Assembly: GCF_943846705.1 (NCBI RefSeq)
Contig: NZ_OX044366.1
Coordinates: 2,976,001 to 3,040,000, forward strand
Source of the DNA: an uncultured Pseudomonas sp.
GTDB taxonomy: Bacteria > Pseudomonadota > Gammaproteobacteria > Pseudomonadales > Pseudomonadaceae
Direction of reading: 5' to 3'
DNA length: 64,000 bases
The position numbers were made by a program, and so were the translations under genes. Shown one piece after another: positions 39,532 to 47,327 of this stretch (positions are counted from its first letter, which is position 1; each line of letters starts with the position of its first letter). Below the pieces are notes generated by a model that was not told where the DNA came from, ran no database searches, and saw only the letters and a program-made list of their open reading frames with translations.

Positions 39532-42132
39532 TCAGGGCTCTGTCGGAGCCGGCTTGGCATTGCGTTGCAGCATACGCTGTTGCACGCGCTGCCTGATGAT
39601 ATCGCTGACTTTGTCCGTAAGTTGCAGGCTGGCCAGCAGGGTCGGGATATCTTCTTCCAGGTTGATGTTGAAGTGGATCGGCCGGCCCTGTTCGATGGCC
39701 GGGTTTTGCCCCTCAAGGCGCATGCTCAGGTTCAGCTTGCCGTCTCGGTTGTAGTCAACCTGACTGCTGAGCACGGTGAAGCGAAAATCCTCCAGCGACT
39801 GAGTGACCAGTTGCATCGCCGGGTTGCTGCGGCCCAAGGCGCGGATGCGTGCAGAGTGAAACTGCAACTGGCCTCCCGGCGCGCGCGCGCTCAGTTGGCC
39901 TTGCGCAATGGTCACGCCCTGTTGGCTAATTTGCAGCGGTAAGCGGCCATCTAAGGTGCCCGTGCCGGCCAAACCCTCTGTGGGGTAGAGGATAAACAGC
40001 TGCTCAAGTTCCAGGCCGCGCACCTCGATGGGCAGCAGTAGCGGCCCGGCGGCCAGGTTCCACTGCCCAGCGGCCAGATGCAGGTTGCCTCCCATCAGCT
40101 CAGCTTGCGCTTTACGCAGCTGTAAGCGGCCTTGTGTAAGGGCGTGCAGCGGGGCGCTGTAATGGCCGCTGAGCTGTACCGGGCCTAGGGGTATGCCTGG
40201 GTTGGCCTGGGCCAGGTGCAGCTCGGTCAGCTCTAGTTGCAGCTGTTTGGGGCTGACCAGCAGATGAAAGTGGCTGTTTAGGCCCTCCAGCGCGGTGCGG
40301 TCATAAACCCCGCCGAGGCCCTTGGCGGTTAACCCAAGTTTGAGGCTGGGCAGTTGCTGGTCCTTGGCCATGGTCAGGCTGGCGTCGGCGTTCAGGCGGC
40401 CGTTATTCAGCTCCAGCAAGCCCGGCCAGGCAGTGAAGCTACCTTGCAGTGGGTTGCCACTGCGCAAAAACAGTTCGTTCAGTTGCGCTTGCAGGCTCAA
40501 ACCCTTGGCGCTGCTGTGTTGCGCCTGCAGCTTGAACTGCAACCCGGCATCGTTGCGCAGCGTGCCGTCCGCGTGCACCTGTTGTTGGCTGGCCTGCAGA
40601 GGTCCTTGCCAGTACCAGCGTTGGCGGTGCAGCTGTGCATGCTGCAGCTGCGCACTCAGCTCGAGTGGGCCTTGCAGTTGCCAGTCGAGCAGCGCGCCTG
40701 CTGCAAGTTGTGCATGCAGCTGCAGCGCGCTGCTGCTGGCCGTGAGTTGCTGGGCGCGAAAGTCACCATGAGCTAAATGGCGCAAGCTGAGATGTGAGTC
40801 ATCGCCGAGTGTGAACTGCAGTTGCTGTTGATCCACGTAGCCGTCGAGCTGCACCTGCGTCTGCAGTGCGCCGATATCCCACCCCTCTAGCCGCAGCGCT
40901 GGGGTGCTGGCGCTGAGCGTGCCATCCAGCAGTTGTGCTGCCCAGGGCAGGCCGTTGGCCAGCATCAGGGTGCCGTGCAACGTGAACGGGCTGCGCCCCT
41001 TGCCCGTTAGCTGGAGTTGCAGGGGCAGGGCGCGACCTTTCAATTGCTCAGCAATCAGCACAGGCATCGGTGCGGCTTGGATATTCAGCTGCAGGGAGGC
41101 GGGATGCAGTTGTGCCGGTAGGCTGCTAACCAGATTGCTGGGGATGTGTTGCAGGTTGAGATCGGCGTTGAGGCTGTCGGCCAGCCACTGCCCATCCAGC
41201 CCATGTGCTGACAGCTTAAATGCGCCCTGCAGTTGCCCTATAGCCGGTATTGGCCAGGCTTCAGCGAGGCTGGCGCTGGCATTAACCTGGCCGCTGGCCT
41301 GCTGCAGTAACGCCAGGCTAGGTGGGCCTGGTGGCAGCTGCAGTTGCCAGCTCGCCGCAAATTGCGCAGCCGTTGGCACTTCAGGCAACGGGGCGGTGGG
41401 GCTGGGCAACCATTGGCTGAGCCAGCTGTGCAGCACTGCGCTTTGCTGCAGATCGCCACTCAGCTCACCCTGCCAGCGGGGCCCTTCGGTCACGCGCTGC
41501 AGGCGACTGTTGAACTGCAGTTGCGGTTGCTGATTGATGGCCAGGCTCAGTTGCAACTCTGCCGCTGCAGCAGCGCCTTGTAATTGGCCATGCCAGCGCA
41601 GCTGATCGTGATGATGTTGCAGGTTGAGTTGCACATCGAGCCGCTGCCCAGCGGCGGTTGGCTGTTTGCTCTGTTTAAGGTCGCCCAGTAGCCGGCAGCG
41701 CGTTTCGGCGCAAGGCAGCTCAACGTGCAGTGCATCAATCTGCAACGTTTGCGGCAACAGGCTGATAACGTTGGCCAACTGCTTAAGTTGCACGTCTAGG
41801 TTTGTGTTGTCAGTGCTTGTTGGCTCGCGGCCAGAGGGCAGGTTTAGTTGCAGCTGGGTGATATGTATCTGCTGCCAGAGCGGCAGCGTTAGGCTGAATC
41901 CAGTCCATTGTAATTGCAGGTGCTGCAGCTCTATTGCGCCGCTGGGGTGCTGCAGGCTCAGTTGCTCAAGCTGGATGCCCTGAGTGGTGAGGCCCAGGCC
42001 ACGCCACTCAAGGTTTTCGATCTGCTCGCGTTCGAGCAGGCGGCTGAGGCTGAGGTAGCCGTAAGCGCCAAGCAAGATGAGCAGTAAAACCAGGCAACCA
42101 ATAAGTCGCAGCCAGGTGCGCCGGCTGGGCAT
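39532..42132 (-). CDS. ydbH: YdbH, AsmA-like intermembrane phospholipid transporter
   Basis: An 866-residue protein with one N-terminal membrane helix (about 8-28, LIGCLVLLLILLGAYGYL) and a long, repetitive beta-rich body (many LQLQ and QLSAQL strands) that in this family forms a hydrophobic groove across the periplasm. The end region GPIHFNINLEEDIPTLLASLQ (near the C-terminus) matches the YdbH C-terminal domain. YdbH, TamB and YhdP share the task of moving phospholipids to the outer membrane in E. coli. Leu and Gln are unusually frequent. ATG at 42132 is preferred over the frame 22 codons longer because the membrane helix then lies at the N-terminus. Confidence 0.93.
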   Translation of the reverse strand: MPSRRTWLRLIGCLVLLLILLGAYGYLSLSRLLEREQIENLEWRGLGLTTQGIQLEQLSLQHPSGAIELQHLQLQWTGFSLTLPLWQQIHITQLQLNLPSGREPTSTDNTNLDVQLKQLANVISLLPQTLQIDALHVELPCAETRCRLLGDLKQSKQPTAAGQRLDVQLNLQHHHDQLRWHGQLQGAAAAAELQLSLAINQQPQLQFNSRLQRVTEGPRWQGELSGDLQQSAVLHSWLSQWLPSPTAPLPEVPTAAQFAASWQLQLPPGPPSLALLQQASGQVNASASLAEAWPIPAIGQLQGAFKLSAHGLDGQWLADSLNADLNLQHIPSNLVSSLPAQLHPASLQLNIQAAPMPVLIAEQLKGRALPLQLQLTGKGRSPFTLHGTLMLANGLPWAAQLLDGTLSASTPALRLEGWDIGALQTQVQLDGYVDQQQLQFTLGDDSHLSLRHLAHGDFRAQQLTASSSALQLHAQLAAGALLDWQLQGPLELSAQLQHAQLHRQRWYWQGPLQASQQQVHADGTLRNDAGLQFKLQAQHSSAKGLSLQAQLNELFLRSGNPLQGSFTAWPGLLELNNGRLNADASLTMAKDQQLPSLKLGLTAKGLGGVYDRTALEGLNSHFHLLVSPKQLQLELTELHLAQANPGIPLGPVQLSGHYSAPLHALTQGRLQLRKAQAELMGGNLHLAAGQWNLAAGPLLLPIEVRGLELEQLFILYPTEGLAGTGTLDGRLPLQISQQGVTIAQGQLSARAPGGQLQFHSARIRALGRSNPAMQLVTQSLEDFRFTVLSSQVDYNRDGKLNLSMRLEGQNPAIEQGRPIHFNINLEEDIPTLLASLQLTDKVSDIIRQRVQQRMLQRNAKPAPTEP

Positions 42133-42738
42133 AAGCACTGATCCATAGTGGGGAGTGTTGCGTGGCAGGACGTTAACCCATGATGGGCATGCTGCCAATC
42201 ATGGGGCACCACCGCTTTAACCGGTGGCGCACTGTGCTGGCAGGTTAGGCGAAACCTACCGCACATAGGTTGCCGTTAAATTGATCAGGCAATGGATGCC
42301 GTCAGGTGTTCCATCTTAAGGCCTAACAGTTGCACGGCCGCCAGCCACGTGCGCTCAGTTGGGGCGGGGTTTACAGGAAGATTTGCGCTGAAAAAGGGCG
42401 GTGCGACGGCTTGCCGCATCGACTTGTGCACAATTGCGATGCGTTCCGTCAAGCGAAATTCGGTGTGTGGTGTAAACCCTTGATTCTTTTTATTGTTTTT
42501 ATAAGTCAATGAAATATATGAGTTTTTTGTGCTGGTGAAAAAACCACCAGTTTGAGCCTAAGCCCCACGGGGTAAGCGATAAGGGCGCTTGATCCCATGT
42601 TATCCACTAAGTTATCCACAGCTTCTGTGGATTAACCCGAGCGCTTGCTCTAGATCGCGGGTTAGCGCTTTTTACAAGTCTTTACCTTGGCGAAAATAAG
42701 AGTAGAGTGGCGCGCCTTTCCAGCTACCGCTGCTTTTT
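42133..42738. other. Long intergenic region with AT-rich patch
   Basis: About 600 bases between divergent genes. The only long frame (42285-42509 minus) lacks an SD and looks spurious. The notable parts are an AT-rich stretch at about 42478-42535, a hairpin GGTG-AAAAAA-CCACC near 42534-42548, and a cluster of DnaA-box-like words at 42600-42635. A promoter for the next gene may lie at about 42670-42705. Confidence 0.5.
42600..42635. promoter_or_regulatory. Cluster of three DnaA-box-like sequences
   Basis: TTATCCACT (42600-42608, one mismatch), TTATCCACA (42612-42620, exact consensus) and the reverse-oriented TGTGGATTA (42626-42634, one mismatch). The last two form a dyad around CTT. They sit about 65 bases from an AT-rich stretch. 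This is not the main oriC neighbourhood (no dnaA or rpmH). Confidence 0.55.
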
Positions 42739-43146
42739 ATGCCACGCGCAATCACTCGTATCCCTGCTGCTCATTCTGTTGCCACGCCGCGGTTGCCTGC
42801 GCGCGTCGCGCTCTGGTTACTGGACAGCCCACGTCTGGGCGATGCCCCGAGCGTTAAACGCTTTGCCGGTCGCCTGCTCAAACAGCCTGCCTTGCAGGGC
42901 GTGGTGCAAGCTCAGAGCCGGCTGGGGCAATTGCTTTGCCGCGATTGCGGCAACCCGCGTGATCGCCGTATGGGGTTTGAGCTGCTGCGCCAGGCGGCTC
43001 GCGCCGGTGATATGGGCGCTCAGCTGGAACTCGGCCAGCTGTATTGCCAGTCGCGCAATAATGAACCGCAAAAAGCCCGGCACTGGCTTGAGCTGGCGGC
43101 TGGTCAGGGTTCGCCAGAGGCGCAACAACTGCTCAAACAGCTCTGA
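42739..43146 (+). CDS. Sel1-repeat (TPR-like) protein
   Basis: A 135-residue cytoplasmic protein. The C-terminal half has two Sel1-type helical pairs: RRMGFELLRQAARAGDMGAQLELGQLY and EPQKARHWLELAAGQGSPEAQQLL. The N-terminus is basic and Pro/Ala-rich without a signal. The CRDCGNPRDR segment holds a Cys pair of unknown meaning. Repeat proteins of this kind mediate protein contacts; no partner is known. There is no good SD before the ATG (TGCTTTTT), so the start is tentative. It precedes rmuC by about 50 bases and may be co-transcribed. Confidence 0.75.
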   Translation: MPRAITRIPAAHSVATPRLPARVALWLLDSPRLGDAPSVKRFAGRLLKQPALQGVVQAQSRLGQLLCRDCGNPRDRRMGFELLRQAARAGDMGAQLELGQLYCQSRNNEPQKARHWLELAAGQGSPEAQQLLKQL

Positions 43147-43197
43147 TTCTGCTGCAGGTACTGGTTATACTCCCAGTACTTTACTGCGGAGTTGCTT

Positions 43198-44688
43198 ATG
43201 CCCATCGACCTTTCTACCGCGCTGGCGCCTGCCTTGCTCGGCGTTGCCGCGGCCGCACTCCCTCTGGTTTATCTGGCTTGGTCGTTGCAACGCCGCCTGA
43301 GCAGTCAACAACTGGCGTTTAGCCTGCTGCAGGAGCGCCTGAGCCATGCGCAACTGGCGCAGGCAGGCCTTGCCGCACAGCTGGATGACTGCCGCGCCGA
43401 GATCGCCGAGATCAGCGAGATCAAGGCCGATCAGCAGGCCGAGCTGGCTGCACTGCGCCGTGAAACCGATTTGCTCCAGCACGAGCGCCAGCTCGCCCGT
43501 GAGTCTGCGCAAGCCTGGGCTGGCCAGCGCGAGCAGCAGGAAGGCGAGATCCGTCGCCTGGATGCCCAGCGCGCCGCACTCAGCGCCGAACTCAAGGAAC
43601 AGCAAGACAACCATCAGCAGCGCCTGAGCGACCTGCAGGGTTCGCGTGATGAGTTACGTGCGCAGTTCGCCGAGCTGGCCGGGAAGATTTTCGATGAACG
43701 TGAGCAGCGTTTTGCCGAAACCAGCCAGCAGCAACTCGGGCAACTGCTCGACCCGCTCAAGGAGCGCATCCAGTCCTTTGAAAAGCGTGTGGAAGAAAGC
43801 TACCAGCAAGAAGCCCGCGAACGCTTTTCCCTGGGCAAGGAGCTGGAGCGCTTGCAGCAGCTCAATCAACGTTTGAGCGATGAGGCGACCAATTTGACCC
43901 GTGCGCTCAAGGGCCAGAAAACCCAGGGCAACTGGGGGGAGCTGGTGCTGGAGCGGGTGCTGGAGCACGCCGGCCTGGAGAAGGGCCGCGAGTACCACAC
44001 CCAGGTCAGCCTGAAGAGTGCCGACGGCGAGCGCTTCCAGCCGGATGTGCTGATCCAGCTGCCGGGCGACAAGCAGGTGGTGGTGGATGCCAAGGTCAGC
44101 CTGACCGCCTATCAGCAATTCATTGCCGCCGAGGATGAGCCAGCCCGGCAGCAGGCGTTGAAGCAACATGTGCTGTCCCTGCGCAATCACTTGAAAGGCC
44201 TGTCGCTCAAGGATTATCAGCGCCTTGAAGGCTTGCATAGCCTGGATTTCGTCCTGCTGTTCGTGCCCATCGAAGCAGCCTTTGCCGCCGCGTTGCAGGC
44301 GGATCCTGGCTTGTTTCAGGAGGCTTTCGATCAACATATCGTTATCGTCAGCCCGACTACCTTGCTTGCCACTTTGCGGGTGATCGACAGCCTGTGGCGG
44401 CAGGAGCGGCAAAGCCAGAATGCCCGCGAGATTGCCGAGCGCGCCGGCGCGTTGTATGACAAGTTTGTGGCTTTTATTCAGGATTTGGATGAAGTCGGCG
44501 CACGTTTGCAACAGCTGGATAAAGCCTATGCCGGGGCGCGCAACAAGCTCTGCGACGGGCGCGGCAATATCATCAGCCGGGTGGAAAACCTCAAGCTGCT
44601 CGGTGCCCGCGCGAGCAAGAGCTTGCCTGCTGATTTGCTTGAGCAGGCAGCTGGCGTCAGGGTGCTGGATGATCAGGCGGTTGAGTAG
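43198..44688 (+). CDS. rmuC: DNA recombination protein RmuC homologue
   Basis: A 496-residue protein. One N-terminal membrane helix (about 13-32) is followed by a long coiled coil (about 35-210, rich in Gln/Glu/Arg), then the RmuC nuclease-like domain (about 230-440): QGNWGELVLERVLEHAGLEKGREY, QPDVLIQLPGDKQVVVDAKVSL, and LDFVLLFVPIEAAF. RmuC limits inversions at short repeats in E. coli and acts in phage defence in some reports. The ATG with GGAG upstream (43198) is used rather than the TTG two codons earlier. A hairpin with seven T lies at 44715-44748. Confidence 0.94.
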   Translation: MPIDLSTALAPALLGVAAAALPLVYLAWSLQRRLSSQQLAFSLLQERLSHAQLAQAGLAAQLDDCRAEIAEISEIKADQQAELAALRRETDLLQHERQLARESAQAWAGQREQQEGEIRRLDAQRAALSAELKEQQDNHQQRLSDLQGSRDELRAQFAELAGKIFDEREQRFAETSQQQLGQLLDPLKERIQSFEKRVEESYQQEARERFSLGKELERLQQLNQRLSDEATNLTRALKGQKTQGNWGELVLERVLEHAGLEKGREYHTQVSLKSADGERFQPDVLIQLPGDKQVVVDAKVSLTAYQQFIAAEDEPARQQALKQHVLSLRNHLKGLSLKDYQRLEGLHSLDFVLLFVPIEAAFAAALQADPGLFQEAFDQHIVIVSPTTLLATLRVIDSLWRQERQSQNAREIAERAGALYDKFVAFIQDLDEVGARLQQLDKAYAGARNKLCDGRGNIISRVENLKLLGARASKSLPADLLEQAAGVRVLDDQAVE

Positions 44689-44714
44689 GCTGGCTTGGCC
44701 AGTGTCAGCTTTTT

Positions 44715-44748
44715 AACCCGCGCCGGCGAAACTGCCGCAGGTTTTTTT
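44715..44748 (+). terminator. Terminator after rmuC
   Basis: ACCCGCGCCGGC pairs imperfectly with GCCGCAGGT around GAAACT, followed by seven T. It lies between two convergent genes. Confidence 0.55.
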
Positions 44749-44761
44749 GCCCGCCGCTGAT

Positions 44762-46018
44762 TCAAAGCAGCAGTAAGACCGTCGCGCCTGCCAGCATGCC
44801 CGCGGCCATGACCGGCACGGTCATTAGCGCCAGCTTACGGCCACCGATCAGCGCAACCAGCAGAGCCTTGACCAGGCTGTTGCTCAGCGCCGCAAGGAAA
44901 ATCCCCTGCACGGCGACTTGGCCATCCAGTTCGCCCTGTGCGCTGCGTGCCAATGACAGGGTAATGGCATCCACATCGGCCAGCCCCGAGAGCAGCGCCA
45001 CCAGGTAGACGCCGACATCGCCTAGCCAGTGCTGCGCGCCTTCGACCAAGAACAGGATCAAGGCCAGCAGCGCAGTAAAGCGCAGGGCCGGGCCCAGCTC
45101 GAACGGGTTGTTCAGCGGCGGTTCGGCGGCATCTTCGTTCTCCGTGCCAGCGCGCCAGAAGTGCAGCAACGCGCCGCCGGCATACACCAAGGTGGCGACG
45201 CCCAGTGGCCAGAACAGCTGTGGCAGTAAGCTTGAATTGACCAGGCCGACTTCCAGAAGAATGCGCGGAAACATCAATGCCGAGGTGGTGAGCAGGCCGC
45301 AGGCCAGCACCGCGTGCAGGTTGCGTCCGGCGGCCAGCCGCGCCAGGGTCACGGTCATTGCCGTGGAAGACACCACGCTGCCCAGCAGCGCAGTGATCAG
45401 TAGACCCTGACGCATACCCACCAGCCGAATTGCCACATAAGCGACAAAGCCGATGCTGGCGATCAGCACCACCATCCACCAGATGACGTAAGGGTTGAAC
45501 ACCTGCCAGGGGCCATAGCCCTGATTGGGCAGCGCCGGCAGTAGCACCAGGGAAATAAACAGCAGTTTCAGTGCGCCGGACAGTTCCGCTTCAGTGAGCC
45601 GCTGCAGGGCGCCATGCAGGGATTGTTTGAGGCTCAGCAGCAACGCCACTGCCACCGCGCCTGCCGCCGCCAGCCCGGCATACCCGGCCATGGCCAGGCT
45701 GCCAAGGAGAAAGGTGATCAGCAACGCCACTTCGCTGGTCATGCCCATATCACCCAGGCGTTTCAATTCGGCAAAGTAGGACGCCACCACGAGCAGGGTA
45801 AAACCGGCAAAGATCGCGGCCCAGGCGATGACGCTGAAGTGCTCGCCGAGCAACATAGCAAAGGCCCCGAGTAGGCTGCTCAGGGCGAAGGTGCGAATCC
45901 CCGCGACGAGTTTTGAGTCATCAGCATTGCGCCCCTGCCAGCCGCGCTCGGCACCAATCAGCAGTCCGGCGGCTAAGGCGCTGGCAAAATTCAGCAAGGT
46001 GTCGAGGGCTTCCGGCAT
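44762..46018 (-). CDS. MgtC/SapB-DUF4010 membrane protein
   Basis: A 418-residue polytopic protein of about 12 helices. The N-terminus LLNFASALAAGLLIGAERGWQGR and AGIRTFALSSLLGAFAMLLGE match the MgtC/SapB family, and the C-terminal part (ALLGSVVSSTAMTVTLAR, LSGLADVDAITLSLAR) matches DUF4010. Its substrate is unknown; single-domain MgtC proteins act in magnesium limitation by inhibiting the ATP synthase. The ATG at 46018 has AGGA 8 bases upstream and gives a family-like start; the longer frame is rejected. Divergent from azlC. Confidence 0.88.
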   Translation of the reverse strand: MPEALDTLLNFASALAAGLLIGAERGWQGRNADDSKLVAGIRTFALSSLLGAFAMLLGEHFSVIAWAAIFAGFTLLVVASYFAELKRLGDMGMTSEVALLITFLLGSLAMAGYAGLAAAGAVAVALLLSLKQSLHGALQRLTEAELSGALKLLFISLVLLPALPNQGYGPWQVFNPYVIWWMVVLIASIGFVAYVAIRLVGMRQGLLITALLGSVVSSTAMTVTLARLAAGRNLHAVLACGLLTTSALMFPRILLEVGLVNSSLLPQLFWPLGVATLVYAGGALLHFWRAGTENEDAAEPPLNNPFELGPALRFTALLALILFLVEGAQHWLGDVGVYLVALLSGLADVDAITLSLARSAQGELDGQVAVQGIFLAALSNSLVKALLVALIGGRKLALMTVPVMAAGMLAGATVLLLL

Positions 46019-46167
46019 GCGCACGTCCTGGGCGAAGATTGCCGGCAGTTTAGCCAGTGAGTAGCAGGCGCTATTGCGGCAAGTCAGTGTGTGGTGACGT
46101 CTATGCGCAAGATTATTCAAGACGACGTGCCCGCGATACGGCAGGCTATTAGGCACAAGGAGGGCGC

Positions 46168-46881
46168 ATGAGCCGTTTGCAACATTTTCTTTATGGTAGT
46201 CGCGACAGCATTCCGATGATCGTCGGTATTCTGCCGTTCGGTCTGATCTATGGTGCGCTGGCCAGCTTAGCCGGGCTTAGCCTCGGCCAGGCGCTGGGCA
46301 TGTCGTTGCTGGTGTATGCCGGCTCTGCGCAATTTATTGCCATCAGCCTGCTGACGCTGGGCAGCGGTGCTGTGGTGATCTTGCTCACGACGTTCGTCGT
46401 CAACCTGCGGCATGTGCTCTACAGCGCGGCACTACAGCCTTATGTGGGGCGGCTTGGGCAGCGCTGGCGCGTGCCGTTGGCGTTTAGTCTGACCGACGAA
46501 ACCTTCGCTGTGGTGCAGCGCCGTTATCTGGCCCGCGGCATGACTGAGCATGGTCAGTGGTACCACGCCGGGGTGGCGTTGGCGCTGTACCTGTCGTGGG
46601 TGGGCAGTTCGCTGGTCGGTGCACTGTTTGGCCAGAGTGTGCCAAACAGTGCTGGCTGGGGGCTGGATTTCGCCATGCTGGCGACCTTTATTGGCATTGT
46701 GGTGCCGGCGCTGCGCAGCCAACCGCAAATTGCCGCGGCGCTGGTGGCGGGCGCGGTGGCCTTGCTGTGCCATGCCTGGCCGTACAAACTGGGGCTGATG
46801 GCGGCCGCGCTCAGCGGTATTGCGGTTGGCGTGCTGCTGGAGCGGCAAAAACCGGCGGTGACGGTCGGGGAGCTCGGCTGA
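46168..46881 (+). CDS. azlC: AzlC family branched-chain amino acid exporter subunit
   Basis: A 237-residue membrane protein with about seven helices. It has SIPMIVGILPFGLIYGALA near the start and AQFIAISLL, NLRHVLYSAAL blocks of the AzlC family. AzlC with AzlD exports branched-chain amino acids or analogues. AAGGAGG precedes the ATG. The stop overlaps the azlD start by one base. Confidence 0.92.
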   Translation: MSRLQHFLYGSRDSIPMIVGILPFGLIYGALASLAGLSLGQALGMSLLVYAGSAQFIAISLLTLGSGAVVILLTTFVVNLRHVLYSAALQPYVGRLGQRWRVPLAFSLTDETFAVVQRRYLARGMTEHGQWYHAGVALALYLSWVGSSLVGALFGQSVPNSAGWGLDFAMLATFIGIVVPALRSQPQIAAALVAGAVALLCHAWPYKLGLMAAALSGIAVGVLLERQKPAVTVGELG

Positions 46882-47210
46882 TGGATATCTGGCTACTGAT
46901 CCTTGGCATGGCGTTGATCACATTCGTCATTCGCTACAGCCTGTTTGCCCTGCCAGATCTGCGCTTCCCGCCACTGGTGCGCCAGGGGCTGCATTACGTG
47001 CCGACAGCGGTGTTGAGCGCCATTGTGCTGCCGGGCATGCTGATCCCAGATGGCCAGCAATGGGCATTCAATCTGCACAATGCCTACCTACTGGCAGGCC
47101 TGGCGACGATTGCCATTGCCGCGCTGACGCGACACCTGCTGGCGACCATTGGTGGCGGCTTGTTGGTGTTCTTCTTGTTGCGTGCGTGGCTCGGTCAGTT
47201 ACCGATATAA
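46881..47210 (+). CDS. azlD: AzlD family small permease subunit
   Basis: A 109-residue protein with three to four helices: MDIWLLILGMALITFVIRYSLF, then FPPLVRQGLHYVPTAVLSAIVLPGML. This is the AzlD pattern. It starts at the base where azlC ends, so translation is coupled. The much longer open frame from 46557 is an artefact of the overlap with azlC. Confidence 0.92.
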   Translation: MDIWLLILGMALITFVIRYSLFALPDLRFPPLVRQGLHYVPTAVLSAIVLPGMLIPDGQQWAFNLHNAYLLAGLATIAIAALTRHLLATIGGGLLVFFLLRAWLGQLPI

Positions 47211-47327
47211 GCGCGGCAAATTTGCCGAAAGTGCAGCAAAAAACCTGCGCTGCTGTGGCTTTGTCGGCTGCTCTTGCAGTCAAATGCCTGACCACCCGCT
47301 TGGCCACTGCACAAAGGTACACGGACG

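Noticed and set aside
42285..42509. 74-codon frame on the minus strand in the long intergenic gap
   Set aside because: No SD, unusual composition and no recognisable family. It covers the AT-rich tract next to the DnaA-like boxes.
46103..46171. Short ORF overlapping the azlC start (ATGA), sequence slightly like an acetyltransferase N-terminus
   Set aside because: No SD, only 22 codons and no amino-acid bias that would suggest a leader for a branched-chain amino acid exporter.
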